Of a DNA stretch of 47,780 nt, positions 36,212-44,557 are shown one piece after another. The position numbers were made by a program, and so were the translations under genes. Each line of letters starts with the position of its first letter. The first letter of the stretch is position 1. Under the pieces are notes generated by a model that did no database searches, was not told the origin of the DNA, and worked only from the letters and a program-made list of their open reading frames with translations. The stretch comes from Cyanobacteria bacterium CG_2015-22_32_23 (GTDB taxonomy: Bacteria > Cyanobacteriota > Cyanobacteriia > Cyanobacteriales > Cyanobacteriaceae), in assembly GCA_009993045.1 (NCBI GenBank), contig JAACUG010000094.1, forward strand, positions 1 to 47,780, given 5' to 3'.

Positions 36212-36240
36212 TTGACAACCCTTTAGAAAACTACTATTAG
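36212..36240 (+). promoter_or_regulatory. Candidate sigma-70-type promoter for acsF
   Basis: TTGACA (36212-36217) is a perfect -35 box, with a 17-bp spacer and TATTAG (36235-36240) as -10. This predicts a leader of about 80 nt before the acsF ATG at 36327. It is the best promoter match seen in the hemF-acsF divergent gap. Confidence 0.5.
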
Positions 36241-36326
36241 ACTTTAAGTAATGTAAAGATTATTGCTAAGTATCACTAGAAGGATTAGAATAATAAAAAT
36301 GCAATATAACTATTAAGCGATAAAAA

Positions 36327-37385
36327 ATGACTGCTACTATTACTAAACCTAACGTTAAAAAAACTGCTATTAAAGAGACTCTTCTTACTCCTCGATTTTA
36401 TACCACTGATTTTGATGCGATCGCCAAAATGGATATTTCTAGTCAAGAAGAAGAATTAAAAGCCATGATTGTGGAGATGAAGAACGATTATAACCGTAAT
36501 CATTTTGTTAGAGATGAAGATTTTGAGAAAAACTGGGATCATGTTGATGGAGAAACTCGGGCAGCTTTTATTGATTTTCTTGAACGTTCTTGTACTTCAG
36601 AATTTTCAGGTTTTATCTTATTCAAAGAATTATCAAGACAATTAAAAGATCGTCATCCCATGTTAGCAGAGATTTTTCATTTAATGGCAAGGGATGAAGC
36701 GCGTCATGCAGGGTTTATCAATAAAGCCATGAGTGATTTTAATATTTCCCTTGATTTGGGATACTTGACAAAACATCGAGTTTATACATTTTTTAAGCCT
36801 GAATGGGTTATTTATGCGGTATATTTATCAGAAAAAATTGGTTATTGGCGTTATATTTTGATGTATCGTCATTTAGAAAAAAATCCCCAATATAAATTTT
36901 ATCCTTTATTTAAAAAATTTGAGCATTGGTGTCAGGATGAAAGCCGTCACGGTGATATTTTTAACGCACTATTACGTTCTCAAACGTCCATGTGGCAAGG
37001 ATGGAAAGCTAAATTGTGGTCAAGATTTTTCCTCTTATCGGTATTTGCTACTCATACATTAACCGTTCATGAAAGAGCAGATTTTTACGCTTCCGTAGGA
37101 TTAGATGCACAACAATATGACCGAGATGTGACTAGAAACACAAATAATACGGCGGCTAAAGCATTTCCTGTTATTTTAGACACAGAACATCCAGAATTTT
37201 TCCTTCGTTTAGAAAAATGTTCAGATTATAATTTACAGTTGTCAAACATTGAACAAAATAGTCCTAATAAAATAATTAAATTTTTCCGTCAATTACCACT
37301 ACAAATAGCAATTTTCTGGAATTTATTATGCTTATTTTTGATCAAACCTATTGAAACAGAAAAGTTGAGAGGAGTTGCTCGTTAA
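36327..37385 (+). CDS. acsF: Mg-protoporphyrin IX monomethyl ester oxidative cyclase AcsF
   Basis: The 352-residue diiron enzyme forms the fifth ring of chlorophyll in an O2-dependent reaction. The diiron ligand motifs are ERSCTSEFSGFILFKEL (Glu), MARDEARHAGF (E-x-x-H) and WCQDESRHGDIF (E-x-x-H), with the C-terminal IFWNLLCLFLIKPIETEKLR hydrophobic patch. Cyanobacteria commonly have two paralogues (aerobic and low-oxygen). Only one is in this window. The stop codon overlaps the first base of a spurious downstream ATG frame, and 68 bp later the heptamer array begins. Confidence 0.97.
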   Translation: MTATITKPNVKKTAIKETLLTPRFYTTDFDAIAKMDISSQEEELKAMIVEMKNDYNRNHFVRDEDFEKNWDHVDGETRAAFIDFLERSCTSEFSGFILFKELSRQLKDRHPMLAEIFHLMARDEARHAGFINKAMSDFNISLDLGYLTKHRVYTFFKPEWVIYAVYLSEKIGYWRYILMYRHLEKNPQYKFYPLFKKFEHWCQDESRHGDIFNALLRSQTSMWQGWKAKLWSRFFLLSVFATHTLTVHERADFYASVGLDAQQYDRDVTRNTNNTAAKAFPVILDTEHPEFFLRLEKCSDYNLQLSNIEQNSPNKIIKFFRQLPLQIAIFWNLLCLFLIKPIETEKLRGVAR

Positions 37386-37452
37386 TGAGTAATAGGGCAA
37401 GGGCAAAGGGCAAGGGCAAAGGGGGCAAAGGTAAATACATAATTACTCTTTA

Positions 37453-37822
37453 CTCCTATCTCCTATCTCCTAACTCCTATCTCCTATCTCCTATCTCCTA
37501 TCTCCTATCTCCTAATTCCTATCTCCTATCTCCTAATTCCTATCTCCTATCTCCTAATTCCTATCTCCTATCTCCTATCTCCTATCTCCTAATTCCTATC
37601 TCCTATCTCCTAATTCCTATCTCCTATCTCCTATCTCCTATCTCCTATCTCCTATCTCCTATCTCCTATCTCCTAATTCCTATCTCCTATCTCCTATCTC
37701 CTATCTCCTATCTCCTAATTCCTATCTCCTATCTCCTATCTCCTAACTCCTAATTCCTATCTCCTATCTCCTATCTCCTATCTCCTAATTCCTATCTCCT
37801 ATCTCCTAACTCCTAACTCCTA
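37453..37822 (-). repeat. Long tandem heptamer array, about 53 units (CTCCTAT and variants on + strand)
   Basis: The 370 bp are made almost only of 7-bp units CTCCTAT, with TCCTAAT/CTCCTAAC variants spread through them. This is the reverse complement of ATAGGAG found at 31671-31769. It fills the 434-bp gap between acsF and the convergent ArsR gene. The final unit supplies the ArsR stop codon (TAG on the minus strand at 37820-37822). Upstream, at 37391-37435, is a separate GGGCAAA/GGGCAAG repeat. Confidence 0.97.
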
Positions 37823-38179
37823 AATTAAAGGTTTATTGGCGAGGTTAAAATTACGAAATTGACTAGCTTGTTTTTCAATTTTATCTGCTAAACGATTACA
37901 TACTAGGTGAGATAACTCAAAAATCAGGGAATCTTCTACATAATAGTAAGCGGACGTACCTTCAGCACGACGATTAATAATTCCTGCCTGTAGCATGATT
38001 TTCAGATGTTTTGAAACATTTGCTTGACTCGTTGTAGTGCAATCTACTAATTCTTGTACACATTTTTCTCCATCTCCCAAGAGGTTTAATATCTGTAAAC
38101 GCATAGGATTACTTAGAATATTAAAATACTCGGCAACTTGTTCGAGAATTTCCGTAGGTACAGGTTGGACTATGGCCAT
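37820..38179 (-). CDS. ArsR/SmtB-family transcriptional regulator
   Basis: The 119-residue winged-helix repressor has an N-terminal helix (LEQVAEYFNILSNPMRLQIL) and a recognition helix region TTTSQANVSKHLKIMLQAGI with wing RRAEGTSAYYYVED. Possible thiol ligands are C39 (DGEKCVQEL), C47 (LVDCTTTS) and C93 (HLVCNRL). The alpha-3 CxCxxC-type site and the alpha-5 D/H-x-x-H site of SmtB are not evident, so the inducer is open (metal, metalloid or redox). It is divergent from the InrS-like gene. Its stop codon is formed by the last repeat of the heptamer array. Confidence 0.9.
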   Translation of the reverse strand: MAIVQPVPTEILEQVAEYFNILSNPMRLQILNLLGDGEKCVQELVDCTTTSQANVSKHLKIMLQAGIINRRAEGTSAYYYVEDSLIFELSHLVCNRLADKIEKQASQFRNFNLANKPLI

Positions 38180-38333
38180 GAGAATTAGAAGTAAATAACA
38201 CTTATATTCTACTTAGATCTTGCACCTTTTCCTGAAAATTTTGTCACTAATAGAAAATTATTTGATGGAAAGTTTGAAATACATAATCAAAAAGTTAATT
38301 CAACACTGATTACATAGCTGTAATGATATAATC

Positions 38334-38343
38334 CCTTTAAAGG
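38334..38343. promoter_or_regulatory. Palindrome over the InrS-like gene promoter (candidate operator)
   Basis: CCTTTAAAGG is a perfect 10-bp palindrome placed one base after a perfect TATAAT -10 box (38327-38332), 20 bp before the start codon. A site at the start of transcription would suit autorepression by the CsoR-family protein encoded next. It is G/C poorer than known CsoR-family sites, so the link is tentative. Confidence 0.35.
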
Positions 38344-38363
38344 ACTAATATTATAACAATTCC

Positions 38364-38705
38364 ATGACAACAACTTTTTCCGATAATCATTCCCATAATT
38401 ATCATGATCACAAGAAACATTCCCATGGTCATATTCATAGTGAGGAATCTCAACGGAAAATAATTAATCGTTTATCTCGCATTGAAGGTCATGTTAGAGG
38501 TATTAAAACTATGATTAATGAAAGTCGGGATTGTCCAGAAGTATTGATTCAAATTGCGGCTATTCGTGGCGCTTTAGATAGAGTTGCCAGATTAATTTTA
38601 GATGAACATCTGAGCGAATGTATTACTCGTGCTGCCAAAGATGGGACTATTGAGGAAGAAATCAAAGCATTAAAATCAGCTTTAGATCGTTTTTTACCAT
38701 CTTAA
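38364..38705 (+). CDS. CsoR/RcnR-family metal sensor, InrS-like (nickel)
   Basis: The 113-residue all-helical repressor has a His-rich N-terminus (nine His within residues 9-25), then RKIINRLSRIEGHVRGIKTM. The metal ligands are C57 (ESRDCPEV), H82 and C86 (LDEHLSECI). The Cys/His/Cys spacing matches the InrS ligands C53, H78 and C82, with the N-terminal His available as fourth ligand. InrS represses the nickel exporter gene nrsD in Synechocystis. No exporter gene is next to it here. It is divergent from an ArsR regulator. Confidence 0.85.
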   Translation: MTTTFSDNHSHNYHDHKKHSHGHIHSEESQRKIINRLSRIEGHVRGIKTMINESRDCPEVLIQIAAIRGALDRVARLILDEHLSECITRAAKDGTIEEEIKALKSALDRFLPS

Positions 38706-38751
38706 CCATAAAATGTTATAATTTCTAAGAAAACCTCCCACGGTAGGAAAT

Positions 38752-38808
38752 ATGATGACAATCGTTGATTTGGAGTGGGTAGTTCAAAAGAAACCTATTT
38801 ATTTATGA
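38752..38808 (+). CDS. Possible 18-codon leader ORF upstream of the small basic protein
   Basis: ATG at 38752 follows GGTAGGAAAT (a fair ribosome binding site) and opens 18 codons, MMTIVDLEWVVQKKPIYL, ending TGA at 38806-38808. The stop overlaps the TGAGGA that serves as ribosome binding site for the next ATG at 38816. The arrangement suits a translated leader or coupled start. It could also be chance. Confidence 0.35.
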   Translation: MMTIVDLEWVVQKKPIYL

Positions 38809-38815
38809 GGATATA

Positions 38816-38971
38816 ATGGCGAAAAGTAATCCTAAAAAGGAAAAAGCAGAACGTAATAAAGCCTACGCACGTCAGTTTAGAAAAAAAACTACTACTTTCA
38901 ATTCTAAATTTAAAAGAAGAGATTATAACGGTAATGGTTCTGCTCAACAGTCCGATGATAACAAAGAGTAG
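38816..38971 (+). CDS. Small basic protein, 51 residues, function unknown
   Basis: The protein opens MAKSNPKKEKAERNKAYAR, continues QFRKKTTTFNSKFKRR and ends in an acidic-polar tail (SDDNKE). It is strongly basic in its first 35 residues, which suggests binding to RNA or another polyanion. GAGG stands 7 bp before the ATG and a strong terminator follows at 39023-39081, so it is likely a real, single-gene unit. The overlapping minus-strand frame (38795-39013) looks like a shadow. I do not recognise a family. Confidence 0.65.
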   Translation: MAKSNPKKEKAERNKAYARQFRKKTTTFNSKFKRRDYNGNGSAQQSDDNKE

Positions 38972-39022
38972 AATACTTCTAAACATCTCCATTTTTTGAG
39001 TTTCACTAATCACTCATTCATA

Positions 39023-39081
39023 AAAAGCCATCAATTATTACTATCTATTCAAGATAATGTTAGGTTGATGGTTTTATTTTT
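39023..39081 (+). terminator. Intrinsic terminator after the 51-residue protein gene
   Basis: AAAGCCATCAA (39024-39034) pairs with TTGATGGTTTT (39065-39075) over 11 bp including one G-T pair, with a 30-nt loop. It is followed by ATTTTT. It separates the small gene from mnmA. Confidence 0.6.
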
Positions 39082-39143
39082 GCCATGGTTTATATATAAA
39101 TTAATTATTAGTATTCATTGTTTATCGTTATTTATTTAGTGTT

Positions 39144-40196
39144 ATGAATAAAGTTGTCGTCGGGTTGTCGGGTGGTGTGGACAGTTCTGTCGCCGCCGCT
39201 AGTTTACAAAGTCAAGGTTATGAAGTGGAAGGTTTAACCCTATGGTTAATGAAGGGAAAAGGGCAATGTTGCTCAGAAGGAATGGTAGATGCTGCCTCTA
39301 TTTGTGAACAATTAAACATACCTCATCATATAGTAGATACTCGTGATCTTTTTCAGACTTATATTGTCGATTACTTAGTGTCAGGTTATGAATCGGGAGT
39401 TACTCCTTTACCTTGTTCTCAATGTAATCGTGTGGTTAAGTTTCCACCTATGTTAGAATACGCTAAAAATACTCTAGGTATTGATAAAATTGCTACAGGA
39501 CATTATGGGAGAATCAAATATGACGAAAATAATCATCGCTATCAGTTATTAAAAGCCATTGATGATACAAAAGATCAATCTTATTTCCTCTATGATCTTA
39601 CTCAAGAATTATTAGCCCATTTAATTCTACCCTTGGGAGAACAAACAAAAACAGAAACTAGGGTTATGGCAAATCAATTTAAACTGACAACGGCAGAAAA
39701 ACCTGATAGTCAAGACTTATGTTTAATTGAAAGTCATGGTTCGATGAAAGACTTTTTAGATCAATATATTAAACCAAAACAAGGGCAAATTGTAGATTTA
39801 AAAGGTAATATTTTAGGAGAACATGAAGGAATACATCATTATACCATTGGCCAACGTAAAGGCTTAGGAATTGCTTATGCAGAGCCTTTATATGTGGTAA
39901 AATTAGATCCTGTCATGAATCAAGTTATTGTGGCAACCCGTGATGAAGGTGGACAAACGGAATGTATTGTTAGTCGAATGAATTGGGTTTCAATAAGTGA
40001 ACCAAAAAACCCCATCAAAGCTGAGGCTAAAATTAGATACCGCAGTATTCCAAAATTTGTCCATGTCATTCCTTTAGATAATCAACGAGTAAAATTAGTA
40101 TTTGATGAACCACAATTTGGTATTACACCCGGTCAGGCTGCTGTGTTATATCATCAAGATTTACTTTTAGGCGGTGGCATTATTGAGCGAAATTAA
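39144..40196 (+). CDS. mnmA: tRNA-specific 2-thiouridylase MnmA
   Basis: The 350-residue enzyme thiolates U34 of tRNA-Gln, -Glu and -Lys. Motifs are the PP-loop [17 protein letters not shown], the catalytic cysteine pair ([14 protein letters not shown] and SQDLCLIE), DQSYFLYDL and [13 protein letters not shown]. Length is typical. One of its expected substrates, tRNA-Gln(UUG), is encoded at 33137-33208. Confidence 0.96.
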   Translation: MNKVVVGLSGGVDSSVAAASLQSQGYEVEGLTLWLMKGKGQCCSEGMVDAASICEQLNIPHHIVDTRDLFQTYIVDYLVSGYESGVTPLPCSQCNRVVKFPPMLEYAKNTLGIDKIATGHYGRIKYDENNHRYQLLKAIDDTKDQSYFLYDLTQELLAHLILPLGEQTKTETRVMANQFKLTTAEKPDSQDLCLIESHGSMKDFLDQYIKPKQGQIVDLKGNILGEHEGIHHYTIGQRKGLGIAYAEPLYVVKLDPVMNQVIVATRDEGGQTECIVSRMNWVSISEPKNPIKAEAKIRYRSIPKFVHVIPLDNQRVKLVFDEPQFGITPGQAAVLYHQDLLLGGGIIERN

Positions 40197-40256
40197 GCAA
40201 TGATAAATTTGTTTAAAGTTTGTCAATTAATAATTAACAATTACCTTAATTTATGT

Positions 40257-42506
40257 TTAAATTATTATCTTTAAAAGTTGTCTTAATTTTTCACAATTTA
40301 AGTAAATATCTTCAAAACGTGAATCAGGATAAAGCAATGAATGAAAGTGTTTACTCCCGATAATTTCTCCTATTAAATAATGATAATTAAGGTTAACTAA
40401 ATTACTCACTAACCAATAACAAGGATAAACATAATTAGGGGCAAAAATTTCGATAACTTTAGTCTTAGGTTGACAAAAAACAAGATTACTTAAACCGCTA
40501 CCATGAGGAGAAATAACCATTTCTGCTTGAGATAATAATTCTCCTTGTTGTTTGACTGATAATAACTCTAGGTTTATGACTTCAAAATTATAATTTAACA
40601 AAAGATTTATTACTTCTTCTTCATTAATTAAATGGCGATTGTTAGATTTATTTCTACTAATATATAATCTTTTTCTCTGATTATTAATACTTTTTGCATC
40701 TAATATTTTATCTCGTAAATAATCACAACTCCAAGAAGGCATCCAAGCAATTGAACTAGGAAAAGAAGGTATAATTAAATTATTAGCTTGTATGTGTAGA
40801 GGAAAAGATAAAGGTAATATTTTTTCTGAAGGAATACCAAATATTTTGAGAGTTTCTTGTTGAAAATTGGTACTATTATCTACTAAAAAATAATCTATTT
40901 CTCTATAATTTATATTAGCTAATTCTAATAATTTTATTCTAGGTAATATATCAAATAACCAGTGAAAATAAATTTTATTTAATAATCCTGCTAAAACAAT
41001 AACTTTTCCTTCTATTTGTTGAATTGGTGGTAAAAAATTAGTTTTTAAAATAGAATGTTTACTAGGATGACTATCAGGATGATTTGGACTTAATGCTGGA
41101 GATTCAGGGGAAAGATTACCCATTAGATAATTTTCTTCCGTCATTACGGCACTACTTGCTTCGTCTTGTCGCAAATAAAATTTACCATGAGGAATATTGA
41201 CTAAAAAAGTTTTTGGTAACTCAATAATTGATGGATAATAAAAGCTAGGATGGATATTTTTATCAATAGTTTTTGGTGGTTTTAAATTTAAAATATTATC
41301 TAAATTAAAATTATAATAGTTTGAGTTTATTAAATCATTTTTTATTGCCCATTTTTCTACATTATCATAATAATTATTAGGGGAATTAACTAAGTTTTCA
41401 TTATTCTTATTTTCTACTGTTTGATTATTAATTAGTTGTGAAAATACTTGACTTTTTTCTGGATTTATGCTATAAAGTTTGTCTAAATAATTAAGGATTT
41501 TATCTCTTTGTTGAGTATAAAATAAACTAAGAATAAGATGTTGATAAATAGATTCTGATTCTAGGTTATTATTTAAAGCAATTTCATAATAATTAATGGC
41601 TAAAAGATAATTTTTTTGTTGATATAATAAATTAGCAATATTAAGGGCAATTTTGCCTTGATTGTCATTATTAACTAAAGAATTGATTAAAGTGATATTT
41701 AATTCTATTGCTTTATGATCAGTAAAAAAAGGTTTAATATTATTATTATACCAATACAAATATTTTTCAAAAACTAACCGTTGATGATTAGTTAATTCTT
41801 GCCATAATTTTATTGCTGAATTTAAGTCATTTTCCAAAAGATAAATATAACCTAATTCTCCATAACCTTGATAATTATTAGAATCAATGGTAATAATTTT
41901 TAAGAAAACATCTTTCGCTTTTTTTAGTTGATTATTTTTTAGATAACAATTACCTAAATTTGATAAGATATTAAGATTATTTTCTTCGATATTTAATCCT
42001 TTTTTATAAATGGCGATCGCTTCTTTAAATTCACAAATATTTTGCCATAATAGTCCTAAATTTTGATAAGAAATAATTAAATTAGGTTGAATAGATATTA
42101 ATTCCTGCCAAAGAAAAACTGCATCATCAAAATTACTTTTTTGAGTAAAAAGTTGAGCTAAATTGATATAAGCTACTATAGATTGAGCATCAATTTCTAA
42201 AACTTGTTGATATAATTTAATAGCTAAATCAGTATGTTGTTGATTAAGTTTTAACTCAGCAATATTTAAGATAGATTGAGAGAGAATAATTAATTCTTCT
42301 TCTTGATTATTAAAGAGTAAATCTAATAAAATTGTTTGATAAATTTCATCATTGCCTAGACAAAAATAAGCTAAGGCTAGATAAATTTTAGATAAATTAT
42401 GAGCAGGATTATCAAATAAATTTGTTTCAATATACTCAATAGCTTTTTCGTATTTTTCTTGTTCAAAAAAACTCTTTATCCTTGTTTCATATTCAGAAAT
42501 ATTCAT
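40257..42506 (-). CDS. TPR protein with C-terminal GT61-type glycosyltransferase domain
   Basis: In the 749-residue protein, residues about 1-345 are TPR repeats (for example AIKLYQQVLEIDAQSIVAYI and AIAIYKKGLNIEENNLNILS). A linker follows, then a DUF563/GT61-like domain (about 430-745) containing VIVLAGLLNKIYFHWLFDIL, PRIKLLEL, RLYISRNKSNNRHLINEEEV and MVISPHGSGLSNLVF (H-G-S-G-L nucleotide-sugar site). Such proteins add sugars to polysaccharides or proteins, with the TPR part for partner binding. The acceptor is unknown. A repeat hairpin lies just upstream. Confidence 0.88.
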   Translation of the reverse strand: MNISEYETRIKSFFEQEKYEKAIEYIETNLFDNPAHNLSKIYLALAYFCLGNDEIYQTILLDLLFNNQEEELIILSQSILNIAELKLNQQHTDLAIKLYQQVLEIDAQSIVAYINLAQLFTQKSNFDDAVFLWQELISIQPNLIISYQNLGLLWQNICEFKEAIAIYKKGLNIEENNLNILSNLGNCYLKNNQLKKAKDVFLKIITIDSNNYQGYGELGYIYLLENDLNSAIKLWQELTNHQRLVFEKYLYWYNNNIKPFFTDHKAIELNITLINSLVNNDNQGKIALNIANLLYQQKNYLLAINYYEIALNNNLESESIYQHLILSLFYTQQRDKILNYLDKLYSINPEKSQVFSQLINNQTVENKNNENLVNSPNNYYDNVEKWAIKNDLINSNYYNFNLDNILNLKPPKTIDKNIHPSFYYPSIIELPKTFLVNIPHGKFYLRQDEASSAVMTEENYLMGNLSPESPALSPNHPDSHPSKHSILKTNFLPPIQQIEGKVIVLAGLLNKIYFHWLFDILPRIKLLELANINYREIDYFLVDNSTNFQQETLKIFGIPSEKILPLSFPLHIQANNLIIPSFPSSIAWMPSWSCDYLRDKILDAKSINNQRKRLYISRNKSNNRHLINEEEVINLLLNYNFEVINLELLSVKQQGELLSQAEMVISPHGSGLSNLVFCQPKTKVIEIFAPNYVYPCYWLVSNLVNLNYHYLIGEIIGSKHFHSLLYPDSRFEDIYLNCEKLRQLLKIII

Positions 42507-42591
42507 ATCAAAATCAACGAAATTATTATGGGAGTGAATATAAAATAATTTGAGTTAATACCACATAATTTGGGCGAAAATCAAAGAATTT

Positions 42592-42610
42592 GGGTAAATA
42601 CCATTTACCC
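42592..42610. repeat. Palindromic hairpin between symporter and TPR-GT61 genes
   Basis: GGGTAAA (42592-42598), loop TACCA, TTTACCC (42604-42610), followed by CTAC. Seven perfect pairs. It lies 10 bp beyond the stop codon of the minus-strand symporter gene and could end its transcript, although there is no T-run on that strand. It shares the CCCTAC flank with the hairpins at 11640 and 16079. Confidence 0.5.
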
Positions 42611-42620
42611 CTACTTATTA

Positions 42621-44411
42621 TTATTCTAAACCGGGGCGAGGCATAGGAAAGATTCTTTGTTTATTGAGATGTCGTAACCAAAAACCACCGATAACAGCAA
42701 TAATTAACCATAGCCAACCTGTGAGGGATTTTAATAATAAAAAGCCACCGATAGACAACATTAAACCAAATAACAAAAACACCGAAGCGATAACTTTTAA
42801 AACATCTAATCTTAGATTTTGCAACGGTTTAACTCCTGTTTCTTCCTGTTGTTTACGCCAACCAATTCCAGCAGGGCGCACTTTTAGATAGAATTTGTTT
42901 AAAGTTTCTTCGGATTCAGGAGGGGTTAAATACATAGCAGTAATCCAAATAATAGCCGTTAAACCTGAGATAATCATTAGTCTTAAGCCAAAATCCGCTG
43001 GAAAAAGATTAAGGTTGGGGATAACGCTAGTTAAACCGATGATAAAACCAGCTATCATGGCGGCTAATTCTGCTGTAGCGTTGATACGCCACCAATACCA
43101 ACGTAAAATTAACACTAATCCTGGTCCTGTACCAATAGCAATTACTAAACGAAATACAGTACTAATATCCGTAGCAAAAAAAGCTGCGATCGCACCAATA
43201 AAAGTAACTACAATAGAAGCTATCCTTCCCACTAATACTAACTGATCTTGGGTGGCATCAGGTACAAAAAAACGGCGGTATAAATCATTGGTGAGGTAAG
43301 ATGCACCCCAGTTAATGGAGGTAGAAACTGTACTCATAAAAGCCGCAATAAGGGAGGCTACCACTAACCCTAACATGGCTGGAGGGAGAAATTCTAACAT
43401 TAATTTAGGATAACCTAATTCTGGATCTTCGAGATCTGGATACATGACAATCGCCACTAAGGCGACTAAAATCCAAGGCCATGTACGAACAATGTAGTTA
43501 AGAATATTAAAAAACCAAGCGGCTTTCTCTGCTTCTGCCTCGTCTTTTGCGGAGACTAATCTTTGGATAAATTCTCCTCCGCCATCACTACGACGAAAAC
43601 TCCACCATTGTACAAATACATAGGCGGAAAAAGTACTTAAACTAATTCCTGCCACATCACTCCAACGCCAATTAAAGAAACCTTCTCCTTTGGTAAGAGG
43701 TATCAAAGATAAAACATCTATTTCTGTGGCTTTTTGTACTGCAGGAATTAACTCTTGAATGCCACCAACGTGATTAACAGCCATTATAGCCACAACCATC
43801 GCCCCAAATAAAGCAAGGAAAAATTGAAAAAAGTCTGTGACGACTACTCCCCATAATCCCGAAAAACCTGAGTAAACTAAAACAAAAATACTAACAGCGA
43901 TGACACTCCATAACTTGCCACTGTCGCCTAAGTCTAAACCGAGACTTTCCCATAATTGCAATGCTGTAACTACTTTTACCATCGCTAACATTGCGTAACC
44001 TATACCAATACAATTAATGGGTACAGCAAATAAAAATCCTTTCGTAGCGCGGAGAATTGCTGCCATTTTTCCACCATATCGTAGCTCTGTTAGTTCTGCA
44101 TCGGTTACAACTTCTGATCTACGCCATAATCGTGCAAAAATATAAATCATGACAACATGAGCTATGCCAAAACTCCACCATTCCCAATTACCAGCAATAC
44201 CCCTTGTTGCTACAATACCGCAAATATACAAAGGTGTATCAATTGAAAACGTAGTCGCAGCCATACTTGTACCCGCCAACCACCATGTAAGCGATCGCCC
44301 CGACAAGAAGAAATCTTCGAGGCTTTTCGATGCTTTACCCGATAAATAGATACCAATTACCATAGTGATAATTAAATAGACAACGATAACAATCCAATCA
44401 ACAGTTTGCAT
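42621..44411 (-). CDS. Sodium:solute symporter (SSS family)
   Basis: The 596-residue membrane protein has about 13 helices of the SSS (LeuT-fold) type. Family marks are the first helix IVIVVYLIITMVIGIYLSGK with SLEDFFLSGRSLTWWLAGTS, then MAATTFSIDTPLY, GFSGLWGVVVTDFFQFFLAL and FMSTVSTSINWGASYLTNDL. The substrate is not evident; relatives move sugars, amino acids or carboxylates. A C-terminal extension of two helices follows the core (LLFGLMLSIGGFLLL). It lies 146 bp downstream of grrM on the same strand. Confidence 0.88.
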   Translation of the reverse strand: MQTVDWIVIVVYLIITMVIGIYLSGKASKSLEDFFLSGRSLTWWLAGTSMAATTFSIDTPLYICGIVATRGIAGNWEWWSFGIAHVVMIYIFARLWRRSEVVTDAELTELRYGGKMAAILRATKGFLFAVPINCIGIGYAMLAMVKVVTALQLWESLGLDLGDSGKLWSVIAVSIFVLVYSGFSGLWGVVVTDFFQFFLALFGAMVVAIMAVNHVGGIQELIPAVQKATEIDVLSLIPLTKGEGFFNWRWSDVAGISLSTFSAYVFVQWWSFRRSDGGGEFIQRLVSAKDEAEAEKAAWFFNILNYIVRTWPWILVALVAIVMYPDLEDPELGYPKLMLEFLPPAMLGLVVASLIAAFMSTVSTSINWGASYLTNDLYRRFFVPDATQDQLVLVGRIASIVVTFIGAIAAFFATDISTVFRLVIAIGTGPGLVLILRWYWWRINATAELAAMIAGFIIGLTSVIPNLNLFPADFGLRLMIISGLTAIIWITAMYLTPPESEETLNKFYLKVRPAGIGWRKQQEETGVKPLQNLRLDVLKVIASVFLLFGLMLSIGGFLLLKSLTGWLWLIIAVIGGFWLRHLNKQRIFPMPRPGLE

Positions 44412-44557
44412 AAAATTAAACGTTAATTATGAAGAATATATAGTTAAATAAATAGATATTTTTGAGATAGTAATTATTAAGAATTTATTGATAATTAGAT
44501 AGGAAGAGAAAAACAGAAAAATTTATTGTTTTATTAGCAAAGTTTTTGAGAAAATAA

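Noticed and set aside
37385..37753. Plus-strand 122-codon frame of repeated S-Y-L-L-S-P-I/N units, overlapping the acsF stop
   Set aside because: It is the translation of the heptamer array. A 7-bp unit read in threes gives the same seven codons in every frame, and CTCCTAT contains no stop among them, so the frame is open by composition alone.
37453..37822. Possible CRISPR array
   Set aside because: Units are 7 bp and contiguous, with no spacers of unique sequence and no cas genes in the window.
38795..39013. Minus-strand 72-codon hydrophobic frame
   Set aside because: It lies opposite the 51-residue basic protein gene. Its Ile/Phe-rich composition is what the complement of Lys/Asn codons gives, and it crosses part of the terminator region.
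42664..44349. Several plus-strand frames of 61-116 codons opposite the symporter gene
   Set aside because: They are complements of a long, well-supported membrane protein gene and show no domain or ribosome binding site.
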